The position numbers and the translations under genes were made by a program. The notes under the pieces were generated by a model. The model saw only the letters and a list, made by a program, of their open reading frames with translations, was not told the origin of the DNA and ran no database searches. 8,573 nucleotides of DNA from Bacteroidota bacterium (GTDB lineage: Bacteria; Bacteroidota; Ignavibacteria; Ignavibacteriales; Ignavibacteriaceae), in NCBI GenBank assembly GCA_021790055.1, contig JAJYIL010000108.1, positions 1-8,573 on the forward strand. The letters are read 5' to 3'. Within the stretch, counting starts at the first letter, position 1. Each line of letters opens with the position of its first letter. Below are positions 1-6,337 of this stretch, in pieces.

Positions 1-146
1 AATTCTTTATGATTATTTTGCGCGATATCATGCTTAAGGGAGTCGGAATAGGATCATTCTGGCAGCAGGTAGTTTACCTTATAATTTTTTCTTTGATTTT
101 ACTTTTACTTTCAACTTTAATTAACAGGCGTTCAAGAATAGCTTAA
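1..146 (+). CDS. ABC-2 type transporter permease, C-terminal end (partial)
   Basis: This is an open frame entering from the left edge (first whole codon at 3) and ending at TAA 144-146; about 47 residues are visible. The peptide begins FFMIILRDIMLKG and continues into one hydrophobic helix (roughly VVYLIIFSLILLLLSTL) with a basic tail NRRSRIA. It aligns by eye with the end of the complete permease at 603-1733 (YFIEILRAVILKG, a last membrane helix, then FRKRLE), so I read it as the last part of a paralogous ABC-2 permease of the YbhS/YbhR kind. Such permeases commonly occur as tandem pairs behind an ATPase gene, which would be upstream of the window. It probably forms an operon with the next two genes. 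Family assignment rests on a short segment and on the neighbour. Confidence 0.8.
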   Translation, partial: FFMIILRDIMLKGVGIGSFWQQVVYLIIFSLILLLLSTLINRRSRIA

Positions 147-157
147 CTGTAATAACC

Positions 158-559
158 ATGATAAAGATATTCGCAATACTATTGCTTTCAGCTTTACTTT
201 CTTCTTCAAAAGTAATACTCCGCGTTGAGGTGAAGAATGTTCAAGTGGGAAAGGGGAGCGTTGTTGCAGATATCTTTCACGGTAAGAATAATTTCTTAAA
301 AAAGCATCTGTTAGAAAAAACTATTAAGGCAGACAGCAGTATAATAAACTTTACTTTTGAAATTCCTGCCGGTGAATATGTCGTGGCAGTTTATCAGGAC
401 TTAAACAATAACAAAAAATTAGATAAAGGAATTTTTTCTATTCCCACCGAGCCTTACGGGTTCAGCAACAATTATAGACCGTTTATGTCTGCGCCTAAAT
501 ATAACGGCTGCAAATTTTGGCTGGCAAGAGATACTGTTATAACGATAAATTTAAAATAA
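158..559 (+). CDS. DUF2141 family small secreted protein
   Basis: This encodes 133 residues. The N-terminus (MIKIFAILLLSALLSSS) looks like a Sec signal peptide without a lipobox cysteine, so the product is probably periplasmic or otherwise exported. Residues 71-108 carry the DUF2141 signature: AGEYVVAVYQDLNNNKKLD, then GIFSIPTEPYGFSNN. The D-x-N-x-N-x-x-L-D stretch resembles a calcium-binding loop in a beta-rich fold, but binding is inference. The family's function is not known. The length fits the family and the frame is intact. It starts 11 bases after the upstream permease and ends 43 bases before the next one, so it appears to be co-transcribed with an exporter. No clear Shine-Dalgarno is seen before the ATG. 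The family call is firm; a link to the exporter is only suggested by position. Confidence 0.87.
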   Translation: MIKIFAILLLSALLSSSKVILRVEVKNVQVGKGSVVADIFHGKNNFLKKHLLEKTIKADSSIINFTFEIPAGEYVVAVYQDLNNNKKLDKGIFSIPTEPYGFSNNYRPFMSAPKYNGCKFWLARDTVITINLK

Positions 560-602
560 CTAACACCATGCATTGTTGGGAATAAGGTAAATAGAGTATA
601 CT

Positions 603-1733
603 ATGAAAATAATTTTAAGCATAATCATAAAAGAGTTTCTTCAACTGAAGAGAGATCCGCGGTTGTTCGGTATTGTTTTCATTGCGCCTGTTTTGCAGCT
701 AATAATTTTAGGCTATGCGGCGAACATGGACGTTAACACTGTGCATACGGCAGTGTTCGACCAGGACAAATCGGAGACCAGCCGGGATTTCATTCAAAGG
801 TTTGAACACTCCGGCTATTTTAAGATTGACGATTATGTTGACAATTACCGCCAGATAAATACTGATATTAATGATAACAAAGTTTTATGGGCTCTTGTTA
901 TTCCAAAGGATTTTGAGAAGGATATTAACCGTATGAAGCCCGCACCAGTGCAAGCTATATTCGACGGCTCCGACGGGAATAAGGCTTCGATAGCAATGAG
1001 TTATGTGCAGGGAATTGTAACGAATTATTCAAAAAATATTTTACTTAAGTTGGCAGATAGAACAGGGAGAAAAATTTCCTCAGTCGGAAGCCTTATCCCT
1101 GAGGTGCGCGTTTGGTACAATCCTGAGTTGAAGACAAGAGTGTTCATGGTGCCAAGCATAACCGGTTTAATCCTTGCCATCATTACCACGATATTAATGT
1201 CGATGGCAATTGTAAAAGAACGCGAAGTTGGAACTCTTGAGCAACTAATTGTTACGCCGATAAAGCCGCTGCAGCTAATAGTTGGCAAAATGATTCCGTT
1301 CGTAATACTGGGATTTGTAGATGCGCTAATCGTGCTTGGAGTAATGGTATTCTGGTTTGGAATCGGCATCCAGGGCAGCTTTATTTTCTTATTACTGTCA
1401 TGCTTTATTTTTGTGCTTTCAACTCTCGGCATTGGGCTTTTCATTTCTACAATTTCAAAAACGCAGCAGCAGGCTATGATGGTTGCGCAGTTCGGAATTT
1501 TGATGCCGATGCTTTACCTCTCGGGCTTTGCATTCCCAATAAGTAATATGCCGAAGATACTTCAGTATATTTCTTATCTTGTACCTGTAAGATATTTTAT
1601 CGAGATACTCCGCGCAGTAATATTAAAAGGCGCTTCATTCAAGGAGATGCTGCCGCAGTTTTTGATATTATTTTTTATCGGGGTGGTTATTTTGTTTGCC
1701 AGCGCGTTAAGGTTTAGAAAGAGACTGGAATAA
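603..1733 (+). CDS. ABC-2 type transporter permease (YbhR/YbhS-like)
   Basis: This encodes a 376-residue membrane subunit of an ABC exporter, the usual length for the ABC2_membrane_3 group. The order is a cytoplasmic start with KEFLQLKRDPR, a first helix at about 21-40, a large extracytoplasmic domain at about 41-180, then five further hydrophobic segments at roughly 184-204, 232-254, 261-285, 294-316 and 352-370. The family signature between helices two and three is clear: KEREVGTLEQLIVTPIKPLQLIVGK, residues 205-229. Relatives (YbhFSR and YhiI/RbbA-type systems) export drugs or other hydrophobic compounds; the substrate here cannot be told. No ATP-binding domain is present, so an ATPase partner, probably upstream of the window, is needed. 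It would pair with the paralogous permease ending at 146. A possible terminator follows the stop. Confidence 0.92.
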   Translation: MKIILSIIIKEFLQLKRDPRLFGIVFIAPVLQLIILGYAANMDVNTVHTAVFDQDKSETSRDFIQRFEHSGYFKIDDYVDNYRQINTDINDNKVLWALVIPKDFEKDINRMKPAPVQAIFDGSDGNKASIAMSYVQGIVTNYSKNILLKLADRTGRKISSVGSLIPEVRVWYNPELKTRVFMVPSITGLILAIITTILMSMAIVKEREVGTLEQLIVTPIKPLQLIVGKMIPFVILGFVDALIVLGVMVFWFGIGIQGSFIFLLLSCFIFVLSTLGIGLFISTISKTQQQAMMVAQFGILMPMLYLSGFAFPISNMPKILQYISYLVPVRYFIEILRAVILKGASFKEMLPQFLILFFIGVVILFASALRFRKRLE

Positions 1734-1743
1734 TTGGAATGTA

Positions 1744-1796
1744 AGTACAAATCATTTTTTCATATTTATATATTATAAATGAGATCTGTACTTTTT
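1744..1796 (+). terminator. possible intrinsic terminator after the ABC permease
   Basis: Ten bases after the permease stop there is a nested inverted repeat. The outer arms are AGTACA (1744-1749) and TGTACT (1787-1792); the inner arms are ATTTATA (1764-1770) and TATAAAT (1774-1780) around a three-base loop. The right outer arm runs into a T tract (1792-1796). The stem is AT-rich with large internal loops, so it may be weak, but position and T run suit termination of the exporter operon. Confidence 0.4.
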
Positions 1797-1952
1797 CTTA
1801 ATTTGAATAGGATCGTCTTAGTAATCAAATGAACTTTTTCTTAGATTCTTCTTGTCCAATTGCTTAATTGCATCTGCGGATTATTCGAGTATATTAATTT
1901 TCAACTAAATATATACATTCCATATATCCTTTTCATTTTTAGGGAGAACAAT

Positions 1953-2461
1953 ATGCGAATACTAATCGCCGGCGGTGGAATTGTCGGTTTAACTCTTGGT
2001 TCATTATTAAGATAAAGAGCAATTGGAGCGGATATTATCGAAAAGGCATCCTCAGACAAACAAGCAGGATATGTGCTTAGCCTTTGGCTCCTTGCCGGTA
2101 GAATTCTTATCGGCTCGAAACTCGATCCGGAAATTTTAAAGTATAAGCAGTTTACAGAATATCGGGGCTCGGGAAGATTCTTTGGAATTTATCCTGCTAA
2201 GGAAAAGCTTTGCTGCTTTATCGGCATGCCGAGAAAGCAAGGTGAGCCCGATCCTGCGGAAAATCGTATTGAATCAATTCAAAAGGAATTTGGAAAATTA
2301 GGCGGCTCAATTCCCAAAGTACAATCTGCATTAAAAGATCCGAACGCAGGCGCCTAGCAATAATGATGTTAATAGATTCGGCGCCGCTTGTCTTTGCCAG
2401 GGATGAATTACTCAAATTCTACCCTACGGAACGGTTGTTTAAAACTTTCTCTAAAACTTAA
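1953..2461 (+). pseudogene. FAD-dependent monooxygenase, degraded
   Basis: The reading starts at ATG 1953 with a good AGGGAG ribosome site at 1941-1946. It opens MRILIAGGGIVGLTLGSLL, the GxGxxG dinucleotide-binding fingerprint of the FAD_binding_3 (PHBH-like) monooxygenases. An in-frame TAA at 2013-2015 stops it at codon 21. After the stop the same frame goes on with GADIIEKA, GYVLSLW and GRILIGSKL, typical of the next part of this family, then jumps to RGSGRFFGIYPAKEKLCCFIGMP and a run ending KVQSALKDPNA, with stop TAG at 2355-2357. The roughly 100 residues normally between these parts appear to be missing. The second FAD motif (GD box) is also absent. A different frame (about 2354-2461) reads APLVFARDELLKFYPTERLF, which resembles the family's C-terminal tail, suggesting a second deletion with frameshift. 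No functional product is expected. Family memory, not an alignment, supports the deletions. Confidence 0.85.
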
Positions 2462-2486
2462 GATGAACGGATTTGAATAATACTTT

Positions 2487-2516
2487 TTGAGGGATAAAAT
2501 TTTCCATGTATTTTTG
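2487..2516 (+). promoter_or_regulatory. Bacteroidota-type promoter for the DUF47-pit operon
   Basis: TTG at 2487-2489 (within a longer TTTTTG), a 19-base spacer, and TATTTTTG at 2509-2516 match the known Bacteroidota sigma pattern of a -33 TTTG box and a -7 TAnnTTTG box. A transcript start a few bases after 2516 would leave a leader of about 25 bases before ATG 2547. The bases 2507-2518 are identical to those at the mraZ promoter (5843-5854). The match is by eye only. Confidence 0.6.
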
Positions 2517-2546
2517 GGTACCTAATTGAATGGGAAAGGAAAATAT

Positions 2547-3176
2547 ATGGGATTCAGTCTACTTCCAAAAGAATTCGAATTCTTCGATATGTTCGATAGG
2601 CTGACAACAGAATGTATAACTGCATCAAAATCTTTGCTGGACATAATTGAAAAAGTAAGTTTCCAGGAAGACGATATACAAAGGATAAAAGATATCGAAC
2701 TTGCCGCAGACAAAATTACTTATGAGATATTCGAAAAGCTCAACAAGACATTTATTACCCCTTTAGACCGGGAAGATATACATTCACTTGCTCATGAACT
2801 CGATAGTATTATCGATTTAATACTTAAGCTGTCCAACATGATGAAGATGTATAGCGTCGATAAGATAAACAGTAAATTTGTTGAAGTTCTTAAGTTGATA
2901 GATAATTCAATTTATTCCATATCAATGGCGGTCAACGGGCTACGCGATAACAAAAAAAGCCGTAAGTCTGTATTAGAACATTCCAGTAAGGTCGATACGA
3001 TGGAAGGCGTGGGCGATCAGCTAAGGAACGAAGCCATTGCCGAGTTGTTCAGCGGTAACTTCGACGCAATTTATATTATGAAGTGGAAGGATATTTTCCA
3101 GACATCCGAGAGAATACTTGACCAATGCGATGATGTCGGTAAAATAATCGAAACTATAATTGTGAAGCAGGCATAA
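2547..3176 (+). CDS. DUF47 PhoU-like phosphate transport regulator
   Basis: This encodes 209 residues from ATG 2547. I chose that start because AAGGA (2536-2540) lies six bases before it. An upstream in-frame TTG at 2526 would add seven residues (TTG AAT GGG AAA...), but it falls almost on the predicted transcript start. The protein is an all-alpha PhoU-like bundle with two similar halves. Residues 51-90 hold the family pattern E-x-x-x-D (51-55) and FITPLDREDIHSLAHELDSIID; the second half holds MEGVGDQLRNEA (152-163) and WKDIFQTSERILDQCDDV (180-197). The acidic repeats in PhoU proteins bind metal clusters. DUF47 genes sit next to PiT transporters in many bacteria and are thought to modulate uptake; here pit follows after two bases. 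The protein should be cytoplasmic and peripheral to the transporter. Confidence 0.92.
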   Translation: MGFSLLPKEFEFFDMFDRLTTECITASKSLLDIIEKVSFQEDDIQRIKDIELAADKITYEIFEKLNKTFITPLDREDIHSLAHELDSIIDLILKLSNMMKMYSVDKINSKFVEVLKLIDNSIYSISMAVNGLRDNKKSRKSVLEHSSKVDTMEGVGDQLRNEAIAELFSGNFDAIYIMKWKDIFQTSERILDQCDDVGKIIETIIVKQA

Positions 3177-3178
3177 TC

Positions 3179-4162
3179 TTGACAACTGCTATTTTTTTTC
3201 TCGTCATGCTTGCGTTGACGTTTGATTTCCTCAACGGCTTTCATGATTCTGCAAACTCGGTAGCTACTGTAGTTTCAACAAAGGTTCTTTCGCCCCGATG
3301 GGCAGTCCTTTGGGCAGCGTTTTTTAACTTTGTCGCTTTTCTTTTCTTCGGGCTTCATGTAGCAGGTACAATAGGAAAGGGAATAGTAGATATTCATATT
3401 ATCGAATCTAAGATTGTGTTTGCAGCCTTAATGGGCGCATGCATCTGGAATATAATTACATGGTATTTCGGTCTTCCGACGAGCTCTTCACACGCTTTAA
3501 TTGGGGGCTTAATTGGTGCCGCACTTGTCAAAGCAGGCCCTGCTTCTTTAGTTTATTCCGGTATATGGAAGACTGTTTTGTTCATTTTTGCCTCGCCTAT
3601 ACTAGGATTACTCTTCGGAATAATATTCGGGACAGGAATCTTTAGAGTGTTTAGAAGAAAATCTCCGAGACAGGTAGACAACTTTTTTAGAAGGGGACAG
3701 TTAGTTTCTGCTTCTTTATATAGTCTTGGTCACGGCGGCAATGATGCTCAGAAAACGATGGGAATTATTGCAGGTCTTCTTTTCAGTTCTCATCTTATTG
3801 ATAAGTTTTATATCCCTTTTTGGGTTGTACTTGCGTGCAACACGGCAATGGGGTTTGGCACTTTAGCAGGAGGCTGGAGAATAGTTAAAACAATGGGACA
3901 GCGTGTTGCTAAGCTAAAGCCGGTCGATGGATTCTGCGCAGAGTCCGGTGCGGCAATTACATTATTTCTGTCCACTGCGCTGGGAATACCCGTCAGTACA
4001 ACTCATACAATTACGGGTGCAATTGCAGGAGTCGGCTCTCTTAAAAGATTAAGTGCAGTAAGATGGAATGTTGCAGGAAGAATTGTTTGGGCTTGGATTT
4101 TTACAATTCCTATAGCAGCGGCAATAGCTGCAATATTTTATTTACTTATCAGGGTAGTCTGA
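3179..4162 (+). CDS. pit: PiT family inorganic phosphate transporter
   Basis: This encodes a 327-residue membrane protein that carries inorganic phosphate with a cation (PiT/PHO4 family). The length fits the short bacterial and archaeal type rather than E. coli PitA at about 500. Both family signatures are present: FDFLNGFHDSANSVAT (15-30) and SLGHGGNDAQKTMGI (182-196). The internal duplication shows as GLPTSSSHALIGGLIGA (98-114) and GIPVSTTHTITGAIAG (269-284). About ten hydrophobic segments are visible. The start is TTG at 3179; a later ATG at 3206 would cut into the first helix. A modest AGG (3169-3171) precedes the TTG by seven bases, inside the end of the DUF47 gene, so translation is probably coupled. 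The last 21 bases overlap the MFS gene on the other strand. Metal-phosphate import is possible for this family as well. Confidence 0.95.
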   Translation: MTTAIFFLVMLALTFDFLNGFHDSANSVATVVSTKVLSPRWAVLWAAFFNFVAFLFFGLHVAGTIGKGIVDIHIIESKIVFAALMGACIWNIITWYFGLPTSSSHALIGGLIGAALVKAGPASLVYSGIWKTVLFIFASPILGLLFGIIFGTGIFRVFRRKSPRQVDNFFRRGQLVSASLYSLGHGGNDAQKTMGIIAGLLFSSHLIDKFYIPFWVVLACNTAMGFGTLAGGWRIVKTMGQRVAKLKPVDGFCAESGAAITLFLSTALGIPVSTTHTITGAIAGVGSLKRLSAVRWNVAGRIVWAWIFTIPIAAAIAAIFYLLIRVV

Positions 4163-5359
4163 GTTTCCTGGAATCGAAAGATTCTCACCGGATTTTTCTC
4201 CGAAGAATTTTACGTATAAGTATAGATTGAATGCCATAACTGCTCCATAGATAAAGAAGGGCAATTCAAAAAGAGAGTTATCCATAAAGAAGCCGCTTAA
4301 GCCGGTTCCGGTAGATGACGCAGCAAGCCTTGCTACTTGATTTGTTCCTAGAGCTCTTCCCATTTCTTCATCGTCAACACGCTTTGTCAATTCGGATTGC
4401 TGGATTGGAAGCGCTGCAATTCTTAGGGAAGGGCTAATGATATAAATAATAACCGAAACCGGCAGCAGTCTAATAATCGGAAAAAGTATAAAGAGAACTG
4501 TACCTGCAGCTCTTGTAGCAACTATGCTCTTAACGAACCCGAAGTGCCTTTCAAGAATAGGCGCACCAAGCAGCGCAAATGAGCCTAACACTCCGCTTAT
4601 AAAAGCATAGCCCGAAATTTCCGACTTAGGCAGATGATACACAAGAACAAAAAAGGGAATGAGAAACGGAACGGTTAATCCCTGGGAAAATCCGTTGAGC
4701 ATCCCTGTTAAAGTAAATTTTCCAATAGTTGCTTTTGTTTTTAGCTGATGGATTTTCCCTTTTACTTCCGATACTTTTATAAACCACATTCCGGGGATTC
4801 CCAAGAATGAAATTATCGCAGCAAGCATAAAGATTTCACGAACGTCAAACAGCTTTACAAACAACGCTCCTATTGCTGCAGTGACTCCGGATAAAAAGGT
4901 AAACGTTGAAAAATATTTTGTTCTCTTTTCATTTGATGTAAGATTGGCAAGCACCACATTTTGTATGGGCTGCATGGCGCCGCCAATACCGCCGCCGGCA
5001 AGTGAGCCCGTTGCAGAGTAACCGCCAATCATAGCTCCGGGAATTATCAACCAAAGGCTTGTGGACAAGTAAACCATTAAAGCACTTAAGGGCAGCAATA
5101 TGCCTGTTATTATCAACGTTCGACGCTTTCCCCAAACATCTGTTGTTATGCCGAATAAGAATCCAAGAATTGCTGTGGCGATTGCTGCTGCAACATAAAT
5201 AATTCCGATAATAAAAGCGCTGAAGTGCAAAGTTGTTAATATGTAATAGGGAAAAGCTACGTTTATCATTCCGGCGGCAACGCTTCTTGTTACCCTTAGA
5301 AATGCGATAATCAGTATCCCGTTTCTTTTATCGGATTCCTGCCGTATCCTTTTTTTCAT
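4142..5359 (-). CDS. MFS transporter
   Basis: This encodes 405 residues from the ATG at 5359-5357 (an in-frame TTG at 5377 would give 411). Neither start has a clear Shine-Dalgarno; I prefer the ATG. The protein is hydrophobic throughout with about 12 membrane segments. MFS motif A lies between helices two and three: GITTDVWGKRRTLI, residues 70-83. A glycine-rich stretch near residues 112-128 (GGYSATGSLAGGGIGGAMQ) followed by PIQNVVLANL suits helices four and five of the superfamily. A longer cytoplasmic loop at about 195-210 separates the halves, as usual. The substrate is not evident; relatives include drug and sugar efflux carriers. It is a single gene pointing toward pit, sharing 21 bases of coding sequence at the 3' end. 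A candidate promoter lies at 5481-5511. Confidence 0.88.
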   Translation of the reverse strand: MKKRIRQESDKRNGILIIAFLRVTRSVAAGMINVAFPYYILTTLHFSAFIIGIIYVAAAIATAILGFLFGITTDVWGKRRTLIITGILLPLSALMVYLSTSLWLIIPGAMIGGYSATGSLAGGGIGGAMQPIQNVVLANLTSNEKRTKYFSTFTFLSGVTAAIGALFVKLFDVREIFMLAAIISFLGIPGMWFIKVSEVKGKIHQLKTKATIGKFTLTGMLNGFSQGLTVPFLIPFFVLVYHLPKSEISGYAFISGVLGSFALLGAPILERHFGFVKSIVATRAAGTVLFILFPIIRLLPVSVIIYIISPSLRIAALPIQQSELTKRVDDEEMGRALGTNQVARLAASSTGTGLSGFFMDNSLFELPFFIYGAVMAFNLYLYVKFFGEKSGENLSIPGNSDYPDK

Positions 5360-5480
5360 GGCAGAAGCTTGGAACAAAAGGGAAGAGAATAATCTACTGT
5401 GGATCGAGTTAAATACAGAGACATGTCAACCGGTGAATTGAGATCAACACTTAATTACTATAAGTTATAATTTAATTCTA

Positions 5481-5511
5481 CAAAATTAAATCAATTCAAA
5501 ATTAGTTCAAA
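5481..5511 (-). promoter_or_regulatory. candidate Bacteroidota-type promoter for the MFS gene
   Basis: On the minus strand TTTG (5511-5508), a 19-base spacer and TAATTTTG (5488-5481) fit the -33/-7 pattern. The leader to the ATG would be about 115-120 bases. The region is very AT-rich, a second TAATTTTG lies at 5504-5497, and an 8-base inverted repeat (ATTTAATT 5470-5477, AATTAAAT 5484-5491) overlaps the -7 box, so a chance match is quite possible. Confidence 0.35.
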
Positions 5512-5820
5512 TGTTCATTGTGGATTAAAAACTTTGTTGTTGAATTTTACACAAAATGGAAAGAAGACTTAGGTGCACATAATGCTAAGTATTCAGTGCA
5601 CTTTGCTTTTTGCGATATTCGGGATTTAGATCTTTTAGTTCATAGCTGACTGGTATAGAGGCTCACTCATTAATACGGCAGAAAAGAAAAAAAATTTTTA
5701 TTTGATACTTCACTTTAACTATATCCCCTAATGGCATTTTATTAAGAAAGATGTAATACAATAGGATGGAATTAATATCTGTGTTTGGTCGTAAATAGTT
5801 TGAAAATAGAAAGATTTTAC

Positions 5821-5852
5821 TTGACATTTTGGGATTTTTTACTGTATTTTTG
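5821..5852 (+). promoter_or_regulatory. promoter of the mraZ-rsmH-ftsL-ftsI cluster
   Basis: TTGACA (5821-5826) begins 21 bases before TATTTTTG (5845-5852; the gap counted from the end of TTG), matching the Bacteroidota -33/-7 pattern. TTGACA is also a perfect sigma-70 -35 box, but no good -10 box lies 17 bases away. The expected transcript start, around 5857-5860, is only some 10 bases before the GTG at 5870. The sequence 5843-5854 is shared with the phosphate operon promoter. Confidence 0.65.
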
Positions 5853-5875
5853 GGGCGTAGTGGGGAATTGTGGTG
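5851..5875 (+). promoter_or_regulatory. MraZ operator: three direct repeats with 10-base period
   Basis: TGGGG (5851-5855), TGGGG (5861-5865) and TGGTG (5871-5875) are separated by exactly five bases each time. E. coli MraZ is known to bind TGGG[A/G] repeats with five-base spacers upstream of its own gene. The third copy here is imperfect. A further TGGGA lies at 5830-5834 within the promoter spacer. The array overlaps the end of the -7 box and the annotated start codon, so bound MraZ would block transcription initiation. Confidence 0.65.
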
Positions 5876-6337
5876 AAAGTTACCAAATTTGGATTAAGTT
5901 TGTTTAAAGGACAATTTACATATTCGGTTGATGCAAAAGGCAGGGTAAGTATTCCTGCTAAATTACGAAAGCATGTTTCGCCTGACGCGAACGATACCTT
6001 CGTTATGACTCAGGGTACTGCTGCGTGTATTGATATTTATCCACAAGATCAGTGGCAGAAGTTTGAGGCAAGGCTTGATAACCTCAATCCGTTTAAGCCA
6101 AATGAAGCTAAATTTATCAGACTGATCTTACAGTTCGCGACTGAAGATACGCTTGATAGTCAATCGAGAATTTTAGTTCCGCAAAATCTTTTGCAGTATG
6201 CTAAAATTGAAAAAGAAGTTTTAATTCTTGGTGCGTTAAAGAAAATTGAATTATGGAACCCGGAAGTCTATGCAGAGTATTTAAAACAGACGCCGGAAAC
6301 TTACGAACAAATAGCAGCAGAAGTAATGGCATCGTGA
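5870..6337 (+). CDS. mraZ: transcriptional regulator MraZ
   Basis: This encodes 155 residues from GTG 5870, or 145 from TTG 5900. MraZ is a DNA-binding protein with two SpoVT/AbrB-like (MraZ) domains that forms a ring and represses the dcw operon. The two conserved DxxxR motifs are clear: DAKGRVSIPAKLR (21-33) and DSQSRILVPQNL (96-107). GALKKIELWNPEVYAEYL (121-138) matches the usual end of the second domain. Most family members begin MFxGxY just before the first motif; here TTG 5900 would give MFKGQF, so the later start is a serious alternative. Neither has a strong ribosome site. It is the first gene of the cluster, directly behind the operator-like repeats, and overlaps rsmH by one base (TGATG). 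Confidence 0.95.
   Translation: MVKVTKFGLSLFKGQFTYSVDAKGRVSIPAKLRKHVSPDANDTFVMTQGTAACIDIYPQDQWQKFEARLDNLNPFKPNEAKFIRLILQFATEDTLDSQSRILVPQNLLQYAKIEKEVLILGALKKIELWNPEVYAEYLKQTPETYEQIAAEVMAS

Larger units (their letters stand above)
5360..5869. other. AT-rich intergenic region between the MFS gene and mraZ
   Basis: About 0.5 kb divides two divergent genes. I see no convincing coding sequence, tRNA or insertion element in it; all frames are broken by frequent stops. It holds the MFS promoter candidate (5481-5511), two copies of the palindrome GTGCAC (5573-5578 and 5596-5601), a long A/T tract around 5686-5704, and the mraZ promoter and operator at its right end (from 5821). Confidence 0.6.

Noticed and set aside
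1025..1444. Minus-strand open frame of 139 codons inside the ABC permease
   Set aside because: It is fully antisense to a well-supported gene, its peptide has no recognisable motif, and its composition is what the reverse strand of a membrane protein gives.
2073..2357. A separate 94-residue protein starting at GTG 2073
   Set aside because: It is the in-frame continuation of the monooxygenase beginning at 1953, starts in mid-domain and has no ribosome site, so it is part of the pseudogene.
3439..3645. Plus-strand 68-codon frame inside pit, and the 68-codon minus frame at 4929-5135 inside the MFS gene
   Set aside because: Both are out-of-frame shadows of strong transporter genes with no start signal or family motif.
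5573..5612. GTGCAC inverted pair followed by a T-rich stretch as an intrinsic terminator
   Set aside because: No plus-strand gene ends upstream of it, the loop is 17 bases long and the T run is interrupted.
6253..6336. N-terminal extension of RsmH by 28 codons
   Set aside because: The extension lies within mraZ in another frame and does not resemble the RsmH N-terminus; ATG 6337 places the conserved HTPVML correctly.
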